A stretch of DNA of 6,197 nucleotides from Myxococcaceae bacterium (GTDB lineage Bacteria > Myxococcota > Myxococcia > Myxococcales > Myxococcaceae), in assembly GCA_018262385.1 (NCBI GenBank), contig JAGSPQ010000235.1, positions 1-6,197 of the forward strand, read 5' to 3'. Both the position numbers and the translations under genes were made by a program. Below the pieces are notes generated by a model. The model was given only the letters and a program-made list of their open reading frames with translations, ran no database searches and was not told the origin of the DNA. Shown piece by piece: positions 1 to 6,197 of the stretch; the first letter of the stretch is position 1, and the number at the start of each line of letters is the position of its first letter.

Positions 1-256
1 GATCGCGTTCACCGCCGGCGTCCTGATCGCGGCGGCGGTGCTCTACGGCATCGGCGCGGGCGACCTCGCGTCCAGCCTGGGCGGCGGCGGCGACGTGATG
101 GGCGTGCGGCTGCCCGATCGGCTCGAGCTGGGCCTGTTCCCCGGCTCGCTCAAGGGCGCCGCGCTCACCGCCTTCTCCACCGCCCTGCTCGGGGCGCTGC
201 TGCCCGCGGTGCGCGCGATGCGGCTCAAGCCCGTCGACGCGCTGAGGCACTCATGA
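1..256 (+). CDS. FtsX-like ABC transporter permease, C-terminal fragment
   Basis: This is the last 84 codons of a gene whose start lies before the window; the reading frame begins at base 2 and ends with TGA at 254-256. Two hydrophobic stretches are visible. One is at the very start (AFTAGVLIAAAVLYGIGAG), and one is near the end (ALTAFSTALLGALLPAVRAM). A glycine-rich polar loop lies between them. The tail MRLKPVDALRHS matches the usual FtsX/MacB/LolC ending, in which the last membrane helix is followed by a basic residue and then a P-x-(D/E)-A-L-R motif. The protein would be an inner-membrane permease subunit of an ABC system. Its stop overlaps the start of the next permease (ATGA), so it is probably the partner half of a heterodimeric permease like LolC/LolE. 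Family membership is fairly sure; the substrate is unknown. Confidence 0.82.
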   Translation, partial: IAFTAGVLIAAAVLYGIGAGDLASSLGGGGDVMGVRLPDRLELGLFPGSLKGAALTAFSTALLGALLPAVRAMRLKPVDALRHS

Positions 257-1470
257 GCGGCCCCCTCTCGCTCGGCTGGCGCAACATCTGGCGCAACCGC
301 CGCCGCACGCTGATCAGCATGAGCGCGATCGGGGTCGGGCTGCTGCTCGTCATCTTCTACTCGGGGATGGTCGGCGGGATGATCGGCGAGGCGAAGAACC
401 AGCTCGACGACGCGGGCATGGGCCACGTCGAGGTGTTCGCCAGCGGCTACCGGTTGCGGCGCGAAGTCGGGCGGACGATGCCCGACGTGCGCGCCCAGCT
501 GCACCTTCCGCCCGGCGCCCAGGTCGGCACGCGGGTGCTCGCGCGCGGGCTGGCGACGAGCGCGCGCGGCAACGAGCCGGTGCAGGTGTTCGGCGTCGAG
601 TGGGCCGAAGAGGCGCAGCTGTCGGCCCACCTGCGCAAGCTCACCTCGGGCGCGCTGCCGGCGGCGGGCGACGACCGCGGGGTGTTGATCGGCGAGCCGC
701 TGGCCGAACGGCTTGCGCTGAAGGTGGGCTCGAAGGTCCGGCTGATGGTCCAGCGCGCGGACAACGAGATGGGCGCCGACCTGTTCCGGGTGCGGGGCGT
801 GTACCACTCGATCGCGCCCGCGATTGGGCAGCGGCAGGTGTACGTGTCCGCGGCGTCGGCGCGCGCCCTGATCGGCATCGAAGGGGCGGCGGCCCACCAG
901 GTGGTGGTGCAGCTGGAAGATCCGGCGCAGGCGGACGCGGTCGCCGGCGGGCTGCGCGCGGCGCTCGGCGATCGGGTCGAGGTGCTGACCTGGGCCGAGC
1001 TGCTGCCGGTGCTGAAGCGGATGGAGGCGCTCACCGACAACGTCGTCTTCGCGATGGCGTTCTTCGTCTACCTCCTGGTCGGCCTCGGGGTGCTCAACAC
1101 GATGCTGATGTCGGTGCTCGAGCGGACGCGCGAGTTCGGAGTGCTGATGGCGCTGGGCACGCGGCCGTCGCGCATCATCCAGGTCGTGCTCGCCGAGTCG
1201 TTCTGGATCGCGACGCTGAGCGTGGTCCTCGGGTCGGTGCTCGGCAGCCTGCTCACCTGGCAGTTCTCGCGCACCGGGCTCCGGGTCAACCCGGCCGAGT
1301 CGCTGCAGCTGGGCGGGATGATCATCTCGACGCTGGTGAAGACCCGGTTCAACCCCCTCGACATCCTCGAGGCCACGGCGTTCGTCTACGCGATGGCGCT
1401 CGTCGTCGGCCTCTACCCCGCCTCGCGGATCACGCGGTTGCAGCCCGCCGAAGCACTGCGCAGGACCTAG
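253..1470 (+). CDS. FtsX/MacB/LolC-type ABC transporter permease
   Basis: This complete 405-residue inner-membrane permease has the four-helix layout of the LolC/LolE/MacB family. Helix 1 is at about residues 18-40, after the basic segment RNIWRNRRRT. A large extracytoplasmic domain spans about 45-260 (MacB periplasmic core-like). Three C-terminal helices follow at about 264-286, 308-336 and 372-391. The segment after helix 2, SVLERTREFGVLMALGTR, is the typical cytoplasmic coupling-helix region that contacts the ATPase. The end, RITRLQPAEALRRT, is the usual FtsX tail. The ATG at 253 overlaps the previous stop (ATGA), with GAGG at 244-247 as Shine-Dalgarno. It should pair with the upstream permease and the ATPase encoded next. 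In this family the ATPase drives mechanical movement of the periplasmic domain for lipoprotein release or substrate extrusion. Which of these applies here cannot be told. Confidence 0.9.
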   Translation: MSGPLSLGWRNIWRNRRRTLISMSAIGVGLLLVIFYSGMVGGMIGEAKNQLDDAGMGHVEVFASGYRLRREVGRTMPDVRAQLHLPPGAQVGTRVLARGLATSARGNEPVQVFGVEWAEEAQLSAHLRKLTSGALPAAGDDRGVLIGEPLAERLALKVGSKVRLMVQRADNEMGADLFRVRGVYHSIAPAIGQRQVYVSAASARALIGIEGAAAHQVVVQLEDPAQADAVAGGLRAALGDRVEVLTWAELLPVLKRMEALTDNVVFAMAFFVYLLVGLGVLNTMLMSVLERTREFGVLMALGTRPSRIIQVVLAESFWIATLSVVLGSVLGSLLTWQFSRTGLRVNPAESLQLGGMIISTLVKTRFNPLDILEATAFVYAMALVVGLYPASRITRLQPAEALRRT

Positions 1471-1482
1471 GAGATCGTCCTC

Positions 1483-2166
1483 ATGGCCGTCGTCGAAGTC
1501 GAGCAGGTCACCCGCGTCTATCAAGAGAAGGGGATGCCCCCTGCCCACGCCCTGCGGGGCGTGTCGCTCCAGATCGAGCAGGGCGAGTTCATGGCGCTGG
1601 CCGGGCCGTCGGGGTCGGGCAAGACCACGCTGCTCAACCTGATCGGCGGCCTCGACGCCGCGACCTCGGGGGAGGTGCGGGTGGGCGGGCAGGCGCTGTC
1701 GGGGCTGTCGCGCAAGGAGTTGGCGGATCTGCGCCGCGACCGCATCGGCTTCGTCTTCCAGTCGTACAACCTGGTCCCGGTGCTCACCGCGGCCGAGAAC
1801 GCCGGCTACGTGCTCGAGCTGCAGGGCGTGGGCTCGGCCGAGCGGCGCGCGAGGGTGAAGGCGGTGTTCGATCGCATCGGGCTGGCGCAATTTCTCGACG
1901 CGCGGCCGCTGAAGATGAGCGGCGGGCAGCAGCAGCGGGTGGCGGTCGCGCGCGCGATCGTGTCCGCGCCGGCGGTGGTGCTCGCCGACGAGCCGACGGC
2001 GAACCTCGATCAGGCGACCGGCGCGGCGCTGATGGACCTGATGCGCGAGCTGAACAAGGAACGGGGGATCACCTTCATCTTCTCCACCCACGACCCGATG
2101 GTGCTCAGCCGCGCCGATCGCGTGGTCCGTCTGGTCGACGGGGAGATCGTGACCGCCCCGTCGTGA
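1483..2166 (+). CDS. ABC transporter ATP-binding protein, LolD/MacB type
   Basis: This 227-residue cytoplasmic ATPase is the usual length for LolD-type subunits, and all nucleotide-binding motifs are intact. Walker A is GPSGSGKT at 41-48, the Q-loop glutamine is at about 93 (FVFQSYNLVP), and the signature is SGGQQQR at 146-152. Walker B plus the catalytic glutamate is VVLADEP at 165-171, the D-loop is ANLD at 173-176, and the switch histidine is in STHD at 201-204. The signature reads MSGGQ instead of LSGGQ, a mild and tolerated change. The segment NLVPVLTAAENAGYVLEL is the family's usual helical region facing the FtsX coupling helix. The ATG at 1483 has AGGAG at 1469-1473, which overlaps the TAG stop of the permease gene, so the two are probably translationally coupled. 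It should power the two FtsX-like permeases. Family assignment is secure; LolD versus MacB versus another exporter is open. Confidence 0.95.
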   Translation: MAVVEVEQVTRVYQEKGMPPAHALRGVSLQIEQGEFMALAGPSGSGKTTLLNLIGGLDAATSGEVRVGGQALSGLSRKELADLRRDRIGFVFQSYNLVPVLTAAENAGYVLELQGVGSAERRARVKAVFDRIGLAQFLDARPLKMSGGQQQRVAVARAIVSAPAVVLADEPTANLDQATGAALMDLMRELNKERGITFIFSTHDPMVLSRADRVVRLVDGEIVTAPS

Positions 2167-3377
2167 GCCGCGCGGCGCTGGCGCTGGTGTTGGCCGCAAG
2201 CACCGCGCTGGGCGCGGAGGTGGCGCGCGACGGGAACGGCGGCGTGCTGGAGGTGAACGGCTTCTACAAGAACTTCCTCTCGGGGCTGTGGATGCCTTCG
2301 ACCGGGAAAGCCGGAGCCGTCGACGCCAACCTCGTCCGCGCCGCCGCCCGGTTCCGGTTCGAAGATCGCTTCGAGGTCGAGGCGGCCTGGCAGCTGGCGT
2401 TCGTCGTCGCGTCCGACCCGGCGTTCGTCAGCAACGCGTCGTTCCCCAACACCGTCGGGGGCACCGGCGCAGGGCCGCAGCGCCGGCTGGTCGAGCTCGG
2501 GGGCACGCTGCACCAGAGCGCGACGACCCGGCTCGACCATCAGCTCGACCGGCTGGCGCTGAAGCTGCCGCTCCCGTTTGGGGACCTGACGGTGGGGCGG
2601 CAGGTGCTGTCGTGGGGCACCGGGCGGTTCTTCAACCCGACCGACGTGCTGAGCCCGTTTCCTCCCACCGCGGTGGATCGCGAGGTGCGGCGCGGGTTCG
2701 ACGCCGTGCGGCTGGCGATCGCGCTCGGCGACACCACCCAGCTCGACCTCTTGTACCTGCCGCAGCCGGTGGCCGAGGACCACGGGGGCGTCGTCCGGTT
2801 CCAGACCAACGTGTCCGGGTGGGACGGGTCGATCTCGGCCGGGAAGTACGTGCGCGACTTCGTGATCGGCTTCGACCTGGTCGGCGACATCGGGGTGGTC
2901 GGCGCGCACGCCGAGGGCGCCTACACCCTCGAGCTGTTGACCGACGGGACGGTCGGCGAGCACTTCTTCCGCGGCGTCGTCGGAGCCGACTTCAAGCCGC
3001 ACGAGAAGATCGTCGTCAGCGCCGAGTACTCGTACAACGGCTTCGGCTCGAGCAACCCCGCGCGGTACCTCGCCATCCTCACCTCCGCGCGCGCCCAGCG
3101 GGGCGAGGTGTTCGGCGCGGGCGAGCACGTGGTCGCGGCGGCCGCCTCGTTCCTCGCCAGCGAGGTGCTCTCGGCGCAGCTGGCGGTGCTGTGCAACGTG
3201 GCGGATCCGAGCGCGCTGGCGATCGCGTCCGCCGAGTACTCGCTGGCCCAACCGGTGCTGGTGAGGGCGGGCCTCTCGGTGCCGATCGGACGGCCGCCGG
3301 ACGCGCGGGGGCTGCGCAGCGAGTTCGGCAGCGGCCCGTTCTCGGCGTTCGTCCAGCTCGGGCTCTACCTCCCGTAG
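2163..3377 (+). CDS. predicted outer-membrane beta-barrel protein linked to ABC exporter
   Basis: The start is taken as GTG at 2163, which overlaps the ATPase stop (GTGA). No close Shine-Dalgarno is visible, so translation probably depends on coupling. From there the 404-residue protein opens with a short, believable Sec signal peptide (one Arg at 3, hydrophobic residues 4-16, ALGA before a likely cut after residue 18). The mature part lacks long hydrophobic helices. It shows many alternating polar/apolar stretches separated by loops (for example LDRLALKLPLPFGDLTVGRQ, FVIGFDLVGDIGVVGAHAEG, EKIVVSAEYSYNGFG), as in outer-membrane barrels. The segment GRQVLSWGTGRFFNPTD at 145-161, followed by DREVRRGFDAVRL, recalls porin-like families such as DUF1302 that carry a G-R-Q-x-x-x-W-G motif; this is from memory. 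The C-terminus LGLYLP ends in Pro and not in the terminal Phe/aromatic typical of BAM substrates. Its likely role is outer-membrane partner or substrate-handling component of the exporter. Function is not recognised. Confidence 0.75.
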   Translation: MSRAALALVLAASTALGAEVARDGNGGVLEVNGFYKNFLSGLWMPSTGKAGAVDANLVRAAARFRFEDRFEVEAAWQLAFVVASDPAFVSNASFPNTVGGTGAGPQRRLVELGGTLHQSATTRLDHQLDRLALKLPLPFGDLTVGRQVLSWGTGRFFNPTDVLSPFPPTAVDREVRRGFDAVRLAIALGDTTQLDLLYLPQPVAEDHGGVVRFQTNVSGWDGSISAGKYVRDFVIGFDLVGDIGVVGAHAEGAYTLELLTDGTVGEHFFRGVVGADFKPHEKIVVSAEYSYNGFGSSNPARYLAILTSARAQRGEVFGAGEHVVAAAASFLASEVLSAQLAVLCNVADPSALAIASAEYSLAQPVLVRAGLSVPIGRPPDARGLRSEFGSGPFSAFVQLGLYLP

Positions 3378-3413
3378 CGGACCGCGGCTATCAGCCAATC
3401 CACTGCCTCGCAG

Positions 3414-3441
3414 CAGCCAGTCGCGGGCGAGCCCGAGGCTG
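3414..3441 (+). terminator. weak hairpin downstream of the exporter operon
   Basis: CAGCC (3414-3418) pairs with GGCTG (3437-3441). Inside this, CGGG (3424-3427) pairs with CCCG (3432-3435) around a CGAG tetraloop, leaving an asymmetric internal loop of five bases against one. An overlapping alternative stem is GCCTCG (3405-3410) with CGAGGC (3434-3439). The position 37-64 bases after the stop at 3377 suits a terminator, but no T-run follows, so intrinsic termination is doubtful. It may simply be a GC-rich chance fold or an RNA 3'-end structure. Confidence 0.25.
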
Positions 3442-3460
3442 TCAACTCACAGTAGTTGAC
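3441..3460. promoter_or_regulatory. perfect inverted repeat, candidate operator
   Basis: The arms GTCAACT (3441-3447) and AGTTGAC (3454-3460) are perfectly complementary, with a 6-base spacer. They sit in a stretch (3441-3485) of about 44% GC inside a roughly 70% GC neighbourhood. The right arm overlaps a possible -35 hexamer (TTGACT 3456-3461), so a bound dimeric regulator would block or reposition polymerase. A third copy of the half-site, GTTGACT, occurs at 3504-3510, 20 bases before the downstream start codon. The regulator is unknown. Confidence 0.5.
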
Positions 3461-3483
3461 TGTCCATTGAGACGCGATATCAA
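3456..3483 (+). promoter_or_regulatory. candidate sigma-70-like promoter for the molybdoenzyme operon
   Basis: TTGACT (3456-3461) matches five of six -35 consensus bases. After a 16-base spacer comes TATCAA (3478-3483), matching four of six -10 bases. Transcription would begin near 3490 and give a leader of about 35 bases before the ATG at 3525. The low local GC and the overlap with the inverted repeat support a control function. The -10 is imperfect, so another sigma factor is possible. Confidence 0.4.
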
Positions 3484-3524
3484 ACGACGCCAGCGTCCCT
3501 TGGGTTGACTCTCGACGAGGCTGG

Positions 3525-4262
3525 ATGGAAACGCAGGCCGAAGACATCGCCTCGGACTCCCCGCTCTCGGCAGCGGACGAGGCGCGTTTCTCGGAGCTGG
3601 CAGAACGGTGGCGGCGGGCGCGCGAGGCGGCGGTGGCGGCTCCCCCCGCGGAGCAGGCGCGGCGGATGTTCGAGAACTCGCACTTCCTCGGCCAGGGCTT
3701 CGCGCGGTTCCATCGCGCTCCGGTGGCCCCCGAGCAGCTGCCTGCCGCGCTCGCCCTGCTCCAGGCGCCCTGCCTGCAAGGTCGGTGGTCGGACGTGGAA
3801 GGCGAAGCGGCCTTGAGGCTCGAGCGGCCGCGCTGCTGCGCCGCCCCCACCGCCGCCGGCTGCGATCTGTGGCGGGAAGCGATCGACGGGCTGGTGCTGG
3901 GGATGACCGGCGGGGTGCGCCACGCCCGCCACCAGAGCGCGGGCCACGGCGATCCTTCCTGCCTCGACGTGCTCTACGCCGATCCCCAGAGCCCGCTGCG
4001 CTACGGCCCGCTGTCGGCCGAGCTGCAGCCCGGGCTCGAGTCGGTGCGCCGGCTGGTGAGCCAGTTCAAGGGCGCCCAGATCGAGTTCCTCGGCGTGTGT
4101 GAAGGCGAGCTGCTCTACCGGCTCACCGCCCCTCCCAGCGATCCGGCGGTGGCCTGCGGCGCGTCGGGCCCGAACACGCTGCAGAAGATCGTCGAGAGCT
4201 GTCTGACCAGGAACCTGCCCACGTTGAAGCCTCGCGAGCTGTCCCCTCGATCGCCCCTCTGA
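3525..4262 (+). CDS. cysteine-rich protein with degenerate NifU-like C-terminal domain
   Basis: This 245-residue soluble protein has no signal peptide or membrane helix. The ATG at 3525 has GAGG at 3517-3520. Residues 15-80 look helical and charged. Residues 83-150 hold most of the cysteines and a His group: C83, C104, C105, C113, H133, H136, H141, C146. The pattern GCDLWREAIDGLVLG followed by GHGDPSCLDVLY is reminiscent of V4R/MetOD1-like sensory or ligand domains, but this is only a resemblance. Residues about 163-233 align by eye with the NifU C-terminal domain: LESVRRLV, then IEFLGVCEGELLYRL, then ACGASGPNTLQKIVESCL. The scaffold CxxC becomes C211-G-A-S214, so one cluster ligand is lost, although C192 and C226 lie nearby. 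It sits 17 bases before a molybdoenzyme gene with a single N-terminal iron-sulfur site. A cofactor-maturation, chaperone or redox-sensing role is inferred. A TorD/NarJ chaperone was considered, but no TorD motif was seen. Confidence 0.7.
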   Translation: METQAEDIASDSPLSAADEARFSELAERWRRAREAAVAAPPAEQARRMFENSHFLGQGFARFHRAPVAPEQLPAALALLQAPCLQGRWSDVEGEAALRLERPRCCAAPTAAGCDLWREAIDGLVLGMTGGVRHARHQSAGHGDPSCLDVLYADPQSPLRYGPLSAELQPGLESVRRLVSQFKGAQIEFLGVCEGELLYRLTAPPSDPAVACGASGPNTLQKIVESCLTRNLPTLKPRELSPRSPL

Positions 4263-4278
4263 CCCAAGGGAAAAACCG

Positions 4279-6197
4279 ATGAGCAATTCTCACGACTCGA
4301 CCCGCCGCTCGCTGCTGAAGGGACTGCTCGGCGCGGGTGCGCTCGCTGCCACCGATGCGGTGGCCTCTCCGCTGCGCTTCTTCAAGCCGATGCAGATCGA
4401 CAACCCGCTCGCCGCGTATCCGAACCGCGACTGGGAACGGACCTACCGGAACATCTTCAAGTCCGACTACTCGTACGTCTTCCTCTGCGCGCCCAACGAC
4501 ACCCACAACTGTCTGCTGCGCGCGCACGTGAAGAACGACATCGTCACCCGCATCGGGCCGACCTTCGGCTACGGCAAGGCGGAGGACCTCTACGGCAACC
4601 GCGCTTCCCACCGCTGGGATCCGCGGATCTGCCAGAAGGGCCTCGCGCTGGTGCGCCGGTTCTACGGCGATCGCCGGGTCAAGGCGCCGATGGTCCGCAA
4701 GGGGTTCAAGGAGTGGATCGATCTCGGGATGCCGCGCGATCCGGTCACCGGCAAGCCGGACGCGAAGTACTTCCAGCGCGGCAAGGACAAGTGGCTGCGG
4801 GTCAGCTGGCAGGAAGCGTGGGACTGCTCGGCCAAGGCGCTCGAGAACATCGCCCGCACCTACTCCGGCGAGGCGGGCGCGAAGAAGCTCACCGCCCAGG
4901 GCTACGACCACGAGATGATCGAGGCGCTCGAGGGCGCCGGGACCCAGACGCTGAAGTTCCGCGGAGGGATGGCGTTCCTCGGCGCGACCCGCATCTTCGG
5001 GCTCTACCGGTTCGCCAACATGATGGCGCTGGCCGACGCGAAGATCCGCGGCGTCGGCCCGGACAAGGCGATCGGCGCCCGCGGCTGGGACAGCTACAGC
5101 TGGCACACCGACCTGCCGCCCGGCCACCCGATGGTCACCGGCGCGCAGACCAACGACTTCGATCTGTTCGCCACCGAGCAGAGCAAGCTGGTGCTGGTCT
5201 GGGGGATGAACTGGATCACCACCAAGATGCCCGACGCCCACTGGCTCACCGAGGCCCGGCTCAAGGGCACCAAGGTGATCGCGATCACCGTCGAGTACAG
5301 CGCCACCGCCACCAAGTGCGACGAGGTGGTGATCATCCGCCCCGGCACCGACCCCGCGCTCGCGCTCGGCGTCGCCCAGCAGCTGATCGAGAAGAAGCTG
5401 TTCGACACCGCCTGGGTCTCCAAGAACACCGACCTGCCGTTCCTGGTCCGGATGGACACCCTCCAGCCGCTGCGCCCCGAGGAGTGCATCGCCGGCTACA
5501 CCTTCGAGCGGCCGAAGAACCTCGACTTCCTCAAAGCCGGCCAGAAGCCGCCGCCGGTCACCCTGCAGGAACGGCAGAGCGTCCCCGAGTCGATGGAGGG
5601 CGACTTCCACGCCCACCTCGTCTGGGACTCGAAGAAGAACGCCCTGGCGGTGGTGACCCGCGACGACGTCGGCAACGCCTTCACCAAGAAGGGCCTCAGC
5701 CCCGACCTGAAGGCGGCGAAGAAGGTGAAGCTGCTCGACGGCACCACCGTCGAGGTCCGCACCTCGTTCTCGCTGCTGGCCGAGTACCTCGATCAGAACC
5801 TCACCCCCGCGCAGGTGGAGAAGGTCACCGGCGCGCCGGCCAAGGCGGTCACCGCGCTGGCGCAGCAGATCGCCGCCAACCCGGAGAAGACGCTGTTCGC
5901 CACCGGGATGGGCCCCAACCAGTTCTTCAACGCCGACCTGAAGGATCGGGCGATCTTCCTCGTCGCCGCGCTGACCCGGAACCTGGGCTTCCCCGGCGGC
6001 AACGTCGGCAGCTACGCCGGCAACTACCGCGCGGCGCTGTTCGGCGGAATCCCCACCTACGCGGTCGAGGATCCGTTCAACCCCCAGGTCGACCCGGGGG
6101 GGAAGGCGGCGGTGAAGAAGTACCTCCACTACGAGTCGCTCCACTACTTCAACTACGGCGATCGCCCGCTCAAGCAGGGCAACAAGAACTTCACCGG
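4279..6197 (+). CDS. Tat-exported NxrA/NarG-like molybdopterin oxidoreductase alpha subunit, partial
   Basis: The first 639 codons are visible and the gene runs off the window; family members are about 1,100-1,250 residues, so about half is missing. The ATG at 4279 has AAGGG at 4266-4270. The N-terminus carries a twin-arginine signal, TRRSLLK at 8-14, a hydrophobic stretch to about 27, and a likely cut after AVA (29), so the enzyme should face the periplasm. The FS0 cluster motif is C70-x3-D74-x3-C78-x39-C118, followed by [12 protein letters not shown] at 275-284 aligns with the E. coli NarG region holding the Mo-ligand Asp222, here D278. Other family blocks are [10 protein letters not shown] at 356-365 and LVWGMNW at 306-312, followed by [19 protein letters not shown]. 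These blocks and [15 protein letters not shown] are, from memory, closest to NxrA of Nitrospira/anammox bacteria and related periplasmic nitrate reductases. It binds Mo-bis-MGD and interconverts an oxyanion couple, probably nitrate/nitrite; direction is not readable. The beta and gamma subunits should lie downstream. Confidence 0.88.
   Translation, partial: MSNSHDSTRRSLLKGLLGAGALAATDAVASPLRFFKPMQIDNPLAAYPNRDWERTYRNIFKSDYSYVFLCAPNDTHNCLLRAHVKNDIVTRIGPTFGYGKAEDLYGNRASHRWDPRICQKGLALVRRFYGDRRVKAPMVRKGFKEWIDLGMPRDPVTGKPDAKYFQRGKDKWLRVSWQEAWDCSAKALENIARTYSGEAGAKKLTAQGYDHEMIEALEGAGTQTLKFRGGMAFLGATRIFGLYRFANMMALADAKIRGVGPDKAIGARGWDSYSWHTDLPPGHPMVTGAQTNDFDLFATEQSKLVLVWGMNWITTKMPDAHWLTEARLKGTKVIAITVEYSATATKCDEVVIIRPGTDPALALGVAQQLIEKKLFDTAWVSKNTDLPFLVRMDTLQPLRPEECIAGYTFERPKNLDFLKAGQKPPPVTLQERQSVPESMEGDFHAHLVWDSKKNALAVVTRDDVGNAFTKKGLSPDLKAAKKVKLLDGTTVEVRTSFSLLAEYLDQNLTPAQVEKVTGAPAKAVTALAQQIAANPEKTLFATGMGPNQFFNADLKDRAIFLVAALTRNLGFPGGNVGSYAGNYRAALFGGIPTYAVEDPFNPQVDPGGKAAVKKYLHYESLHYFNYGDRPLKQGNKNFT

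Noticed and set aside
600..2162. Open + strand frame continuing upstream of the outer-membrane protein, which would make a 925-residue fusion
   Set aside because: The upstream part is low-complexity Arg/Gly/Ala-rich sequence in the wrong frame of the permease and ATPase genes. The signal peptide begins exactly at the GTG at 2163, so the extension is not coding.
43..2199. A very long open frame on the minus strand across the exporter genes, and another at 4123-6144
   Set aside because: Both are rich in Arg, His, Pro and Ala runs with no recognisable domain, and they lie antisense to genes with intact family motifs. Long stop-free antisense frames are expected at this GC content.
3386..3396. 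Small hairpin GGCT-ATC-AGCC just after the stop at 3377
   Set aside because: A four-base stem with no T-run is too weak to call a terminator.
3467..3483. TTGAG...ATCAA resembling an FNR/NnrR box ahead of a nitrate/nitrite-type enzyme
   Set aside because: The half-sites are seven bases apart, where the four-base spacing of FNR-family sites is needed, and the left half is TTGAG and not TTGAT. The right half is also part of the proposed -10.
3525..4262. TorD/NarJ-type molybdoenzyme chaperone
   Set aside because: Position before the alpha subunit and length would fit, but the many cysteines and the NifU-like C-terminal pattern do not, and no TorD signature motif was found.

Overview
The window is GC-rich (roughly 70% by eye). 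All genes are on the + strand, tightly packed, with a strong G/C bias at third codon positions. Gram-negative features are present: an FtsX/LolC-type ABC exporter, a signal-peptide-bearing protein that looks like an outer-membrane beta-barrel, and a Tat-exported molybdoenzyme. A high-GC proteobacterium or myxobacterium-like (former Deltaproteobacteria) lineage is plausible. That is inferred from composition and gene types, not from a marker gene.

Region 1 (1-3377) is an apparent operon for an envelope ABC system. It holds the C-terminal end of one FtsX-like permease (cut by the window edge), a complete second FtsX/MacB-type permease, a LolD/MacB-type ATPase, and a 404-residue secreted protein that reads as an outer-membrane beta-barrel. 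Three of the four genes are joined by 4-base start/stop overlaps (ATGA, GTGA) or by a Shine-Dalgarno that overlaps the upstream stop. This suggests translational coupling and a joint product: two permease subunits, their ATPase, and an outer-membrane partner. The substrate cannot be read from the sequence.

Region 2 (3378-3524) is the only sizeable non-coding stretch (147 bases). It has a possible weak hairpin after the first operon. After that comes a locally AT-rich segment with a perfect 7-base inverted repeat (GTCAACT-N6-AGTTGAC) overlapping a plausible -35 element, and a third copy of the half-site downstream. It looks like the control region of the second operon.

Region 3 (3525-6197, continuing past the edge) begins a second operon. 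The first gene encodes a 245-residue cysteine-rich protein whose C-terminal third resembles a degenerate NifU C-terminal (iron-sulfur scaffold) domain. Seventeen bases separate it from the second gene, a Tat-signal-bearing catalytic subunit of the type II DMSO reductase family. That subunit is most like the NxrA / periplasmic-facing nitrate reductase group. Its N-terminal cluster motif is C-x3-D-x3-C-x39-C, with Asp where Cys is usual, and the NarG-type molybdenum-ligand Asp is conserved. A reasonable working model is that the small protein helps mature or monitor the enzyme's iron-sulfur cofactor. Electron-transfer (beta), heme (gamma) and chaperone subunits would be expected just downstream of the window. 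No RNA genes, CRISPR arrays, insertion sequences or tandem repeats were seen.
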